Source: Epiperipatus broadwayi | Taxonomy: Eukaryota; Onychophora; Udeonychophora; Euonychophora; Peripatidae | Length of the DNA: 64,000 bases | Direction of reading: 5' to 3' | NCBI GenBank assembly: GCA_028023455.1 | Contig: JAQFVV010006238.1 | Location: 8,487,349 to 8,551,348, forward strand | Shown: positions 35,048 to 45,484 of the stretch, in pieces | How the letters are laid out: each line of letters starts with the position of its first letter | Numbering within the stretch: the first letter of the stretch is position 1 | Notes under the pieces: model-generated | Databases searched by the model: none | What the model was told of the DNA's origin: nothing | The model's input: the letters and a program-made list of their open reading frames with translations, nothing else | Program-made: the position numbers and the translations under genes

Positions 35048-35186
35048 GGCAAAAACTCTCCATATAGTAGTGCCACCTTGTGCTGATGAGTAGGCACTAG
35101 ATAGGGATTTTATGCACAAGCCTTCTGGCATCCATTGATTACTCTGGTTGGCACAAGGTGGCATTACTATATTGAGAGTTTTTGCC
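35048..35186. mobile_element. 139-bp MITE with 36-bp terminal inverted repeats
   Basis: The arms 35048-35083 ('ggcaaaaactctccatatag'...) and 35151-35186 (...'attgagagtttttgcc') are near-perfect complements, and both contain the 'gtgccaccttgtgc' block or its complement. The short loop has no coding capacity. Related arms occur at 10.34, 25.3, 25.8 and 50.35 kb, so this is a dispersed family. A target duplication is not clear. Confidence 0.9.
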
Positions 35187-35189
35187 ATT

Positions 35190-35900
35190 TATTATAAAGA
35201 CCTGTTATTGATTGACAGTATAAGAATAGCCAAATTATAGAAATGTATATTACAGAATTGTAATTGCAGTTACTTTGAAAAAATAAAAATTCTGATATAT
35301 TAAAAAAGTATTTAATGTATTCTCTGATTTCATATTGTAATCAATATTTAAGGCTTGTTTTAAACAATATATTATGCAGATTTAAATAAACAGCATTTTA
35401 TATACAAATATGCTATGTCACATTTTCTTTTGGACATGAGATGTCACATTTTATTAAGTATGGTAGCCATTTGCTTTGAGTTGACTTAGATATTTTTGAA
35501 TTGAACATTATTTGTGAAGTCAGTTATATAAACTATTTAATACTTATAATATGCTTTAAGTGTATTTCATTGTGAATGATCCAAACACCATCAATGGAAG
35601 GAATGTCTGCTTTACAATATCGAAAAAATGACAGAATGATTGGCATAAATTTGCATTCATTATGATTACATATAATAATGGCTATGAATATGGAGTAAAT
35701 ATACTCCTAAAGCACTAAGCCAAACATTTTTATTTGTAAAAAAATTTATTAACTTCACCTATAACTTCACGTTTAAAGTGTATTATAAGTATTACGATCA
35801 ATTGGTATAGTAAATTATTCATTACAGAATTATAAACTATTTAAATAAATATTAATGGTATTATTTTTTTTCAATTTGTTTTCATTGCATTTTCATCATA
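35190..35900. other. AT-rich sequence, nothing recognised
   Basis: No supported feature. Confidence 0.4.
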
Positions 35901-35920
35901 CAAAATGTATTATTAGCTGT

Positions 35921-36034
35921 CAAGCATTGTTAGCCGAGAGGTCAGCGCAGCTGCCATGCAAGCAAGCAGTTGGTTGCAGATGGTTGTTGCAGGTTCGCCT
36001 CCCAGCCAATGCTATGACATATGAAAAAAATATA
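35921..36034 (+). mobile_element. tRNA-derived SINE, type T1, copy 3 (clean TSD)
   Basis: The best-kept T1 copy: box A-like 'gttagccgagaggtcagcg', a long variable arm built of 'gcaagcaagcagttggttgc', box B-like 'caggttcgcctccca', the signature 'aatgctatgacatatg' and an A tail. The 13-bp duplication 'tattattagctgt' flanks it at 35908-35920 and 36035-36047. Confidence 0.96.
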
Positions 36035-36049
36035 TATTATTAGCTGTAT

Positions 36050-37485
36050 GAAAATATGCTAATATTTTTTTTTAAACTGCAAATACATTTATGCCAATCC
36101 TTTCAATTTTATTGAAATTAGCTTACATAAAGATTTTAATCCAAAATTAATTGATTAAATAGTTTACCTAATATTTACACTGAAGACAATTTTAAATTAA
36201 ATATTAATACCATATGACCAACTTTGTTTTTAGTTTTATGTTGAAAAAAATTGTCATTTTTTTTCCTTTTCTATATCGCTATTTCTAAAAAAAATTGTTT
36301 GATGTCTTAAAATCAAACAATTAAATTAAGTGTTATTTTTCATTTAGACTTAGTAATTTTTAATCATATAAAGTTCATTTTTACTTGCACAATCCTTGAA
36401 AACATTTTTTATCCAAAATAACATTTAAGATATCTAAATTACAACACGGTGATCGTAATTTTTACCGCAAGTCTTGTTACATTCATAAAAGTGAGTAAAT
36501 ACAGTATGCAAGTTTTAAAGTAATGTACACATTTTAAAATTTAGAATTAATATATTTACTTGTTGTATATCATCAAAATATGATTTTGATTATTTATTAC
36601 ACTGAATAAAACAATTTCCATTTTTTGGTATTGTAATCATTAGCGATGATAGTCTTTACTTTGGATATGTCATTAATAAAGTACTGACTATTTTGCAAGG
36701 ATTCTGGATAAAAATTAAATAAAGTACTATACTGTAGATTTATTAATCATAATTTAAGTTTATAATCAAAACATTGTATAAAGCACTGTAATATTGTGTA
36801 TTATAAAAAACTGTACTGTTCAATTTGAGCATGAACGTTGCCATTTTGCTTTTGGGTGACATAGCTTTAATAACTATTTTATAACATCATCAGTTTTACA
36901 AAATGGCTGGCATGTTTAAAAATACTCACAAAAAAAATTGGAATTTTTTTAAAGTTGTTATAGTGAATAATTGATTTCAAATCAAAATATTGGTTACATA
37001 CTGAAGATGATCATTATTTAATTATTTGGAAATATTTATGCATATATAATTTTAAGCTCGATATTAATTTTACACTGGCAGTATGTAAATATATAAATAA
37101 ATTCAATACATATTTGGTGGGTGATAGGATATATTTATAAACTTTTCAAAAATCACAAAGTAAGATTTCTGAGCTTTTATTTTCCATATAAAATCTTTAT
37201 TTCCTCTGTTGTCTGATTGGTGAATGTATTAATGTTTGTCTGATGTCATGTGTCCAATTCACAACCACTAGTTTACAGCAAGGAAGGAATTCTGCTATTA
37301 AATAGAAAACCCTGGAGCTATAGAAACAATCATAAATGCTCATTCATAATTTGGCATTAAAGCACTCTGTACTTTCATGGTCTATCAATTCCCTTTTATA
37401 GTTCAGGTAATAAAATACTTAGCAATATTTAATAACAAAACATATCTACATTAATAGTTCCCTAAAGGTTTGTGATGATGGTATT
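36050..37485. other. AT-rich sequence, nothing recognised
   Basis: No coding pattern, tRNA-like block or shared repeat seen. Confidence 0.4.
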
Positions 37486-37489
37486 CTAG

Positions 37490-37625
37490 TTGCATTTTTA
37501 TATTGGACTATTTCCATCATCTAATATGCATATTACTTTATTTCAATATTCCAAATACATTCAACTGTTAGTAATAACACATCAAACAGGTTAGTATATG
37601 CACAACATTTCAGGATGTCTTAAAA
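37490..37625. repeat. Solo arm of the 1.4-kb foldback family
   Basis: Contains 'tatattggactatttccat', 'catctaatatgca' and 'aatacattcaactgttagta' in the same order as the left arm at 1.4-1.55 kb. No inverted partner is seen nearby. Confidence 0.7.
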
Positions 37626-38354
37626 TAAATTGTTAATCAATCAATTAAAAAAAAAATTACAAATATTCTTTTTAATAAAAAATAATATTAAAAAAATGGC
37701 ACACGTTTTTGTATTCCAACATTAATAAATGGTAACTATTAATAAAGCTAAAAAAACTATTACAATTAGTCATGACACCATTGAAATGTCCCCCCAAAAA
37801 TAATTTTTTTTATTCAGAGGACACTCCAGTAAATATTTACTTGCTCTTTAACATTGTCAAATATATCAGATAAATTTGAAAATTTAAATTTTAATTTAGA
37901 TTTATTAAAATTCAGAAATTTATTTATATAATATTAAAATGTTTTGTTTAATTTACATTAAATCTTTAAAAAAATTGTTAATGCAACCAATTAAAAAAAG
38001 ACCAAGGGCCTTTACAAGGTCATGTGCATCTGGTTTAATGTAAAGATATTGCAAGTTCATTTTGCAATTTTTAAAAAGTTTGAATTCCACATCAAACATT
38101 TATTGAGAACACATATATTAATTTGATTGGAGTGATTTACGATTTATTATATATACAGACTGACCATCATTAATCTACAGACTTTTTTCTATGACTCAAT
38201 TTTTATTTTTCAAGATTTATATAGGAATTTTGATAACAGTGGCAAAAATGATTTGTAGAAGCTTAAAATCTATTAAAGAATAGTACTATATTTATTAAAA
38301 ACGTTAAAAAGTTAATTCAATGTAGAATATTACTTAAAAGGATTATGTATGCGG

Positions 38355-38546
38355 ATTCGAACTCAGACTTTCACACGACTCCCAATTCTCCTTGTCATCT
38401 CATATTGCTGACATGTGATTGAAACTCAGACATTCACACGACCCTCAATTCTCCTTGCCATCACATATTGCTGACCCGGGTCAGCAATATGTGATGGCAA
38501 GGAGAATTGAGGGTCGTGTGAAAGTCTGAATTCGAATCCCGCATAC
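38355..38546. repeat. Palindrome of three Rep-A tails centred on a SmaI-like CCCGGG
   Basis: The 60-bp Rep-A tail ('gtcagcaatatgtgatggc' ... 'gtcgtgtgaaagtctga' ... 'ttcgaatcc') occurs twice in minus orientation and once in plus. Copies two and three meet head to head at 'ctgacccgggtcag' (axis between 38477 and 38478) and pair for about 60 bp with one mismatch. The outer edges 'gtatgcggattcgaa' and 'ttcgaatcccgcatac' also pair. Confidence 0.92.
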
Positions 38547-38671
38547 ATTACATATATATGCAGGTTTAAGTCTGTATAGTATATTAATTAAAAAGATTAT
38601 TATAAAATTTAATTTAGTGTTTTTGATTGCTCTGTTAATAAGACTTTTCCATTACTTTTTTAAACATTTTC

Positions 38672-38780
38672 TTGCGTTGTTAGCCGAGAGGTATCGCAGC
38701 CGCCATGCAAGCAAGTAGTTGGTTGCAGACGGGTGTGGGTTCGCGTCCCGGCAGATGCTATGACATATGAAAAAAAAAAA
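38672..38780 (+). mobile_element. tRNA-derived SINE, type T1, copy 4
   Basis: Has 'gttagccgagaggta' (box A-like), 'gtgggttcgcgtcccgg' (box B-like) and the end 'agatgctatgacatatg' with an A tail. No target duplication is evident. Confidence 0.93.
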
Positions 38781-38784
38781 TATG

Positions 38785-40345
38785 TGGTGCCTGTTTTAAT
38801 TTTTCAGTTTATTTTAGCTTTTTTTTTTTTTACAACCTGCCAAAAAAAAAAAATATTCACTCACTAGGAATGCTTATTTTTTACATGTTTTGATTCAATC
38901 AATTAACAATATAAATGTCTTTGGACTGATATTTATGTTTATTTTTTTGCTTCAACTATTTGGATTACGGTATATCTTATTTTATTGTCTATAAAATCAT
39001 GGTTAGTCACGTGACATAGGAGTTGCCTTGAACAAACTGAATACAATAGTTCCATTCATCAAACTATTCTAAGATTTTTTTTTACCTTTTTTCAATTGAG
39101 AATCGATCCACAAAGCATAATTTTTTGAGTTTACAGTTCTATTACTTGTCTAACCTATTCAAAACACCCACACACTCATACATAGTTGAGAAATGTTACA
39201 TTTTTTTTTTGCAGAGCATTGTTATTTCAACTCCCCCCAAATTATAATCTTTTAGTAGTATAGTAACTCAGAATACTTATTTTTGTGGTATGATAGAATT
39301 GCGATGAAAAATACATTGAGAAATACAAACAAACATATATATAAAAAAAACACAATTTGAAAATATTTATGAGAAATTCTTATAATGTTTAATGAATAAA
39401 CTTTATGAACATGTTTATTCTTAGAAAAATAATAAAGCTAAAATAGTTACTTCAAAGAATTTTATAAATGTTGATATGACAATAAGAATATATTTTTTGA
39501 CCTCAAAGTTATTAAATTCTTTTACTGTTGCAAAGGTAGATTTTTAGAATGCTTTGATTAAATTATTTAATAATATGAGTATTTTAAAAGCAATACGGAC
39601 TGATATATACATTTATTATTTTTTACATTATTTAGAAATTTGTTAAATCTTGTTTTGATCTCAAAATTACTGTTTACTAATCTTTTGTATAGATGCAGCC
39701 TGCTAGTGCTTCCACTACTCTCCTGGATATTTGCTTTTTAAAATTTAAAGCCCTCCTTAATAATAAATGGATGTAATATTCAATATGCTTTAACTCAGTG
39801 GTATCGGAATCTGGGGTGTAATTCCAGGGTCATTTCTAGCCTGTTTGCCACTCAAACCTTATGCACTCCTGCACAATATATCCATTAGATTATTAATTTG
39901 TTTTTAATGTATGCATGCCCACATTTTTAAAATTTAGTGCACCTTGTAACAAGTTCAATGTAAATACATTATTGCAAGTAGCATGAATATTTAATAAATC
40001 ATGCTTTACATGAACTATGCGCATGATTGACTATGATGTATTTTCATCCATAACATATATCTGCAAAAAGTAATTGACATTTAATTGACCTTTGCATTAT
40101 TACCAATGTTTATTTTAACACTGCCTACGCTTCAGCATTAGATTCAAAAACTTTTATCATTTAAATCTACCATATCCAGCCCACGATATGACTGAATCAA
40201 TGTTTTATGTAGCTTTTTTAAGACCATAATTATCTTGTATAATTTTTTATTTCAAATGAAATATTACATGCATACTTAAATACATTAGTATGACGTATAA
40301 CGCCTTATTACTTACACTCAGAAATTAAAAGTTATTAAATATTTT
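38785..40345. other. Mostly unrecognised AT-rich sequence
   Basis: The block near 39.79-39.86 kb ('aactcagtggtatcgga', then 'agggtcatttctag') is weakly tRNA-like and richer in GC; it may be a decayed SINE. Nothing else is supported. Confidence 0.35.
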
Positions 40346-40350
40346 TTAAC

Positions 40351-40617
40351 AAAGATTCAAATGTATTATATATGTATGCACATGTGTGTATGTGTTTATT
40401 CAGAATGTTTACACAACCAAGTTATTAAATTTGTGTTTCAAAGATTCAAATGTATTATATATGTATGCACATGTGTGTATGTGTTTATTCAGAATGTCTA
40501 CACAACCAAGTTATTAAATTTGTGTTTCAAAGATTCAAATGTATTATATATGTATGCACATGTGTGTATGTGCTTATTCAGAATGTTTACACAACCAAGT
40601 TATTAAATTTGTGTTTT
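40351..40617 (+). repeat. Tandem triplication, 89-bp unit
   Basis: Three head-to-tail copies start at 40351, 40440 and 40529, each beginning 'aaagattcaaatgtattat'. They differ by only one or two bases, so the expansion is recent. Since 89 is not a multiple of three, the open frames across it (MYYICMHMCVCVY) are artefacts. Confidence 0.97.
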
Positions 40618-40837
40618 GATATAACAAAATTATATTTTTTAAAATTTTCCCTATGTGTATAATAAATGCCAAACAATAGACACATTCTTTAGTTACAAAG
40701 GTCTTCTGTTTTTCTAATCAGGATAAGGGATTTTACTGCTCTCTTTAAATTCTTTGAAAATAAGCCTAATAAAATTAATTAAAATTATGCACTTACATGT
40801 ACATATGGATTTAAAGTGTTTAATATATAATATATAG

Positions 40838-40863
40838 GGTATATGAGCACAGACTTTCACACA
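40838..40863 (-). repeat. Rep-A tail fragment
   Basis: 'gggtatatgagcacagact' and 'ttcacaca' match, on the minus strand, the last bases of the Rep-A unit ('gtgtgaaagtctgtgctcat'). It lies just before the ClC pseudogene. Confidence 0.7.
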
Positions 40864-40933
40864 ATAACAACCAAGCCTTAAGCTAACTTCAATCTCAACC
40901 TGTAGTCAAGGCAACATCCTTTAACAATAAATT

Positions 40934-41839
40934 ACAATTTTTACTTTTGTAACCAAAGTTCCTCGTGGATTGTTTATTTATAGTTTAGTGATAGAAGCTA
41001 TGGGGTGGAGGTTGTGTGTTGGCATAGAACAACTGGTGTATAACTGTCCTGAGATTTCTTTATTTGTCAAGTGATATCAGTGAAAAGCTAATAGAATTAT
41101 TTCAGAGCTGTATGTCATTAATGAAGCAGCACGATGGTTTGGGGATGTTACTTGAATGACTGTATCTTTGGCAGTGATAATATTTGAACTGAAAAGTAGA
41201 TTGCAATATATTGTACCTCTTATGCAGCAATTATGACCAGTAAATAGTTTGGTGATTCTGTATAAAAAGAAGAAATTTATGTAGCTCATATTCACTTGAA
41301 TGAATGTTTTTTTCTGTTTAGCAAAAAGGAGTTCACACACACTACTCTGGCAGCAGATGTTATGAGGCCACAACAAAACAATGCTCCACATTTCATCATC
41401 ACTTAAGATAGCATGAGAGTTGATGATATAATGATTTTTATCAAAGAAACATACAATAATGGTTTTTCAGTTGTTGTCTCCAGGGAAACCCACTCTCTTA
41501 AGGGGTTTGTTTTAAGAAGAAACTTAAATTTAGATATTATGAATACTTTGAAAACTATTGATTGTATTACTGGAGACTCATTAGTTTACTATACTGATAT
41601 AAACTTACCTCAAGCATCTGGAACATCTGTTTTTGAGGAAGATTCCTGATTTTATTCCAATAACTATAACAGTTCAAACTCCAATGAAAATTGTACTTGA
41701 TATGTTTTGCAAGTGAGGATTATACCAAACACTAGTCATTTATAATGGGGGTTTTCTTGGTATTATTACAAAGAAATATGTCCTCCAGCACATCCATCAA
41801 ATGTCTAATAAAAATTCAAAATCAATTTTATTTAACTGA
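40934..41839 (+). pseudogene. Processed pseudogene of a ClC-3/4/5-type chloride/proton antiporter
   Basis: ClC-3/4/5 proteins are intracellular Cl-/H+ exchangers with two cytosolic CBS domains. The plus strand reads, with frameshifts, TIFTFVTKVPRGLFIYS (family: KVPAGLFIPS), GIEQLVYNCPE, MTVSLAVIIFEL and YIVPLM (last membrane helices). It then gives [39 protein letters not shown] (CBS1), LRKIPDFIPITITVQTPMK-like sequence and [20 protein letters not shown] (CBS2), ending SILFN-stop as the family does. Frameshifts lie near 41231 and 41635. In-frame stops include tga at 41714 and three more upstream. Exon-spanning continuity without introns indicates a retro-copy; about the C-terminal 300 residues remain. 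No poly-A tail or target duplication survives. Confidence 0.93.
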
Positions 41840-42195
41840 GCACGCTCAGTGTACTTTTTTGCATGTAGCAAGTGTTGGTTATGTCCATGTGAATACAAGA
41901 GAGATCATGAAGTCATTGGATCCTCATTTTGGATGCATTAGTCTGTCAGTTTAGTTTGACTCTTGGCCTGGGGCAGTTCTTCTAGGTTAAGTGCTTTCTA
42001 ATTAAGTCGATTTAAATGGATAACTCCACACGTTCAAGATTTCCATCTAAGCATTCATTAAAAGTATTGTGAAAGGAGCTTGCCTTGATGACAGATTGAG
42101 ATTATTAATAGCTCAAGGTTTGTTTGTTATTCTCTAAATTTATAAACCTATTAAAGCGTTGAGTAATTGGTTTTATTGTGTTATTTAAAGTTTTA
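41840..42195 (+). other. Possible 3' UTR of the ClC retro-copy / hAT 5' end
   Basis: Somewhat richer in GC up to about 42.0 kb, then AT-rich. The left end of the hAT relic that follows must lie here but no clear terminal repeat could be found. Confidence 0.35.
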
Positions 42196-42199
42196 AATC

Positions 42200-43919
42200 A
42201 TTGTGTGTTTAGATTTTACAGAGTAAAAAGGTGTTGAATTTATTATTGCTACATCTATAAATACCAGTCACAAACATAAAGTGAAATTGCAAATACTTAA
42301 AGCAAGTCTGACTGCAGAACAAAATGTATTTTATAAACCAACAATTCAATCAAATGCCAATGTTAATTCCAACATGCAAAATGGGGGGGTTGGGGTGGAA
42401 CTGTTTTTGAATGGTAAGAATGCATTATCACTGCAGCAAAACATTATTCCAGCAAAAGTCAAGATTTTCAGTGAAATCAGGCTGTTACATCAAATTGTAG
42501 TGTGAAGAAATGATAACATTTTAAATGAAATTGGTTCAGCTTCCAACATGGTTTCTAAAGAAGTTTATGTATTTCTCAATGGCTTTGGATGAAACAACAG
42601 ATATTAAGTATATGGTTCAACTTCCCATTTTCAATTGAGGATGGTTAGTGAAATAAATGTGACTGAAGAGTTTGTGAGTATTATGAATTTGATAGATACT
42701 ACTACCGGAAAAAATAGACAGGAAGCTATCATAAAATTCACACATTACCATGGTCTGAAATTGGCAAATCTAATTGGAATCACCAGAGATGACTCAGCTT
42801 GAATGATTGGCAAGAATATTGGAACTGTTAAAGTAATTCTTGAGCATAGAAAAGTCATGGAAAAAAGTTCAAATTCTTTGGAGCTTTTCATTTGTCATTA
42901 TTTTTTGCACTTTGAAAATTTATGCTCACAAGTATTTAGTATAAACCATGTGATGGCAGATGTTGTTAAAACAGTTAACATAAAAAAAAAAAAAATTGAA
43001 GCATCACTAGTTTCAAGATTATCTTCAAAAACTGGAATCTGAGTACAGTGATTTTCCGGCCAAAATTTGATGGCTAAATTGTGAAAAATGTTTAGAAAGA
43101 TTTTGGAATTTGAGGAAAGAAATTCAAATTTTTATGAATGAAAATGACCAGAGTGTTCTTGACTTATGTGATGAATAATTGCTTTTGGATTTATGTTTCA
43201 TTACAGATATCACAATGAAATTATACTAACTTAATAATAATCTTTAAGGAAAAACAAGTTGATCACAGACTATTAAATGTAAACACTGTCATCGCAAAAT
43301 TCAAACTTTATAATATGAAAGTCAGTTAAAATCAAAAAATACAGTCCACTTTCATTATTACATAAATTTAATACAGACAAAAAACATTTTTCTTAATACG
43401 CACAAGAAATTATAATTTACTATGAGAATTTGAGGAAAGATTTTCATATTTAAAGAATTATAAGAATATATTAATATTTTATGTCCATTTGATATTGTCG
43501 TGAAATCAGCTCCTACAAATTATCCAATAGAGTTTATAGACTTCCAGTTATCTTCTGAATTGAAATATATATTTAAGGCCAGTGACAAAATTCACTTTTA
43601 TAAAAAGTATATCTGTAATGATAAATTGCCTAACCTAAAAAAAACTGGTCATGAACACAACAGCTGCAATGGAAAGATTGTTAAATGTAAAAGACATAAT
43701 AGACTGACTGATGAAAATTAAAAAAAAAAAACCAACTACACTGTATAATGTCGAAATTACCTGTTGAAATTAAGAAATTAAGTGGAAAAACTGAAAAACA
43801 AGTTTCACATTAAAATACATACAAAATACTATATAATTGTAAATGTTTTGATATAAATAAATCTGTGTGGGCCACGGTTTATTTTTGGTTTTGATCCAGT
43901 AATCAGCTGGACACTACTG
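42200..43919 (+). mobile_element. hAT transposon relic (GTF2IRD2-like transposase)
   Basis: The right end reads 'cagctggacactactg' at 43904-43919. Its complement starts CAGTAGTGTCC, and inside is the 'gtgggccacgg' block common near ends of this hAT group. The left terminal repeat is not recognised. The interior is a decayed transposase. The element abuts the ClC pseudogene, but nothing links them functionally. Confidence 0.75.
42270..43720 (+). pseudogene. hAT transposase-like pseudogene (GTF2IRD2/ZBED type)
   Basis: Plus-strand translation aligns in order with the transposase-derived part of GTF2IRD2-like proteins: KLQILKASLTAEQNVFYKP; EINVTEEFVSIMNLIDTTTG; GITRDDSA-stop-MIGKNIG (family: TDGAPAMIGK; the stop replaces the residue before Met); LFICHYFLHFENLCSQVF (family: HCIIHQESLC); HVMADVVKTVN; WNLRKEIQIFMNEN; and the C-terminal PTNYPIEFIDFQLSSELKYI with FYKKYICNDKLPNLKK. 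At least six stops or frameshifts interrupt it. The N-terminal BED finger is lost. It differs from the other hAT relic at 27.6-29.4 kb. Confidence 0.9.
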
Positions 43920-43924
43920 ATCTA

Positions 43925-45375
43925 AATAAATTACTTCATTTATAAAACATTTGATGATTAATCCAGTGTGACAAATTTCACTGTGACCAGTATATGAAGT
44001 TTCTTACAGGTTATATAGATGTTAAAAAAAGGTTGTTTTTTCACACATAATTAAAAATGAGTACATTATTAATTGTAAAAGCAATGTCATAAAAAGCAAC
44101 ATCTTATAACTTTGCTGATCTACTTCCCAGAACCAATCTTTCCAGTCTTCTTTATAACCATTTATAATAAATTTGAGTAAATAATAGTTACTAGATAATA
44201 TATTACTATAACTGTCACATCTCAGGCCAGTTTCTGACTTCTAAATTTTATCACTGAGGACTTAAAATTTAAAGTAAGTATGAATAAGTCAAAAGACAAA
44301 AGTATGCCTATAAATGTCTCTCTAAATATGAAACATATAATTCACTACCATTATTCTATTTAGATAAAACAAAACTTACAAAAAATTATATTGTAAGCAA
44401 CAGAATCTTACACTCTGTTTTATAGTTATGAGTCAAAATATTAATATGGCTTATGTTGCATGAGTGCTTATTGGGCACTGCAGAAAATAATTTATGAAAA
44501 GATTAAAGGATAGCTTCATTATAAAGTAAGTTACATATCAAATTTGATTCTTGTTCATTAAAACAAACTTATTGTTAATTTAATAAATTGTTACAAAGCA
44601 AAATTTCAAAATTTGATTTCCAAGCTGGTTATGTTTTTTCATAAGGAGATTCTAGCAGATACAAATAAATATGTACTTAACTGTTGGATAAGATTATAAG
44701 ATATTTATATATTTTAGTTGTAAAAATTTTAGTTGGGTTGTTAATTATAAACATCCTGTGATTACTATGTAAGTGTTTTTTAAAATAAAACTTCATATTA
44801 ATTCTTTATGTTGGTATAGTTCTTTTTATGCAATATGTAGGAACTTATTTCCCATTAGTACATGTTTTTTTTTTTTTTTACAAACTAAATTAATACAAGT
44901 AAAATATAAAATATTACAAAAATGTTTATATAGTAGTCACCATACTATTTTCTGCAAAGATTGTTGTATGTTTTATTACTCCTTAAATACCATTAGTTAT
45001 ATTTTTCTTTAAGATTATCTGTCAGTTTGTCATTCTTATTTTTATTTACTTTCTGCAATATCAAATAACATACTTATCCTAGCAAGAAGCATTTCTCTAC
45101 ATTCTACTTTAGCGACATCTACTGGTAAATTTGAGCAAACTGTAAACTTCAAATAGTTTAATGTTACAATATCCCAATCCATAGATAAGATTTTGGCTTT
45201 TACCTTTTACTTTTATATATGCTGCATTGTTCAAACTTTGTGTTAATAAATACAGATAGCATTGCTGAACTATTTTAATGTTATTCAACCATTACTAGTA
45301 ATAAAAAAACACTATTACAGAAAAAATAAATTAAGTAAACTGAATATACTTTCTATACATGAGTGTCATAATCAT
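43925..45375. other. AT-rich sequence, nothing recognised
   Basis: No coding, RNA or shared-repeat signal supported. Confidence 0.4.
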
Positions 45376-45378
45376 AGT

Positions 45379-45482
45379 TTTTTTTTTTTTCATATGTTAT
45401 AGCATTGGCCGGGACGCGAATCCACAACTGTCTGCAATCAACTACTTGCTTGCAAGGCAGCTGTGATGATCTCTCGGCTTAA
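45379..45482 (-). mobile_element. tRNA-derived SINE, type T1, copy 5 (minus)
   Basis: Begins on the plus strand with a T run (the A tail), then 'catatgttatagcattggc' (complement of the T1 3' signature), the box B complement 'gggacgcgaatccac' and the box A complement 'gatctctcggctta'. Confidence 0.92.
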
Positions 45483-45484
45483 TT

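Noticed and set aside
39790-39860. A further tRNA-like SINE
   Set aside because: Only a weak box A-like and no convincing box B; no second copy in the window.
40361-40662. Cys/Tyr-rich repeat protein MYYICMHMC...
   Set aside because: The 89-bp unit shifts frame at each copy, and the frame is not preserved by the repeat.
41077-41391. Minus-strand open frame of 104 codons
   Set aside because: Shadow of the plus-strand ClC pseudogene, which explains the sequence much better.
43500-43721. Independent small gene (73 codons)
   Set aside because: It is the C-terminal piece of the hAT transposase pseudogene, in order with the upstream fragments.
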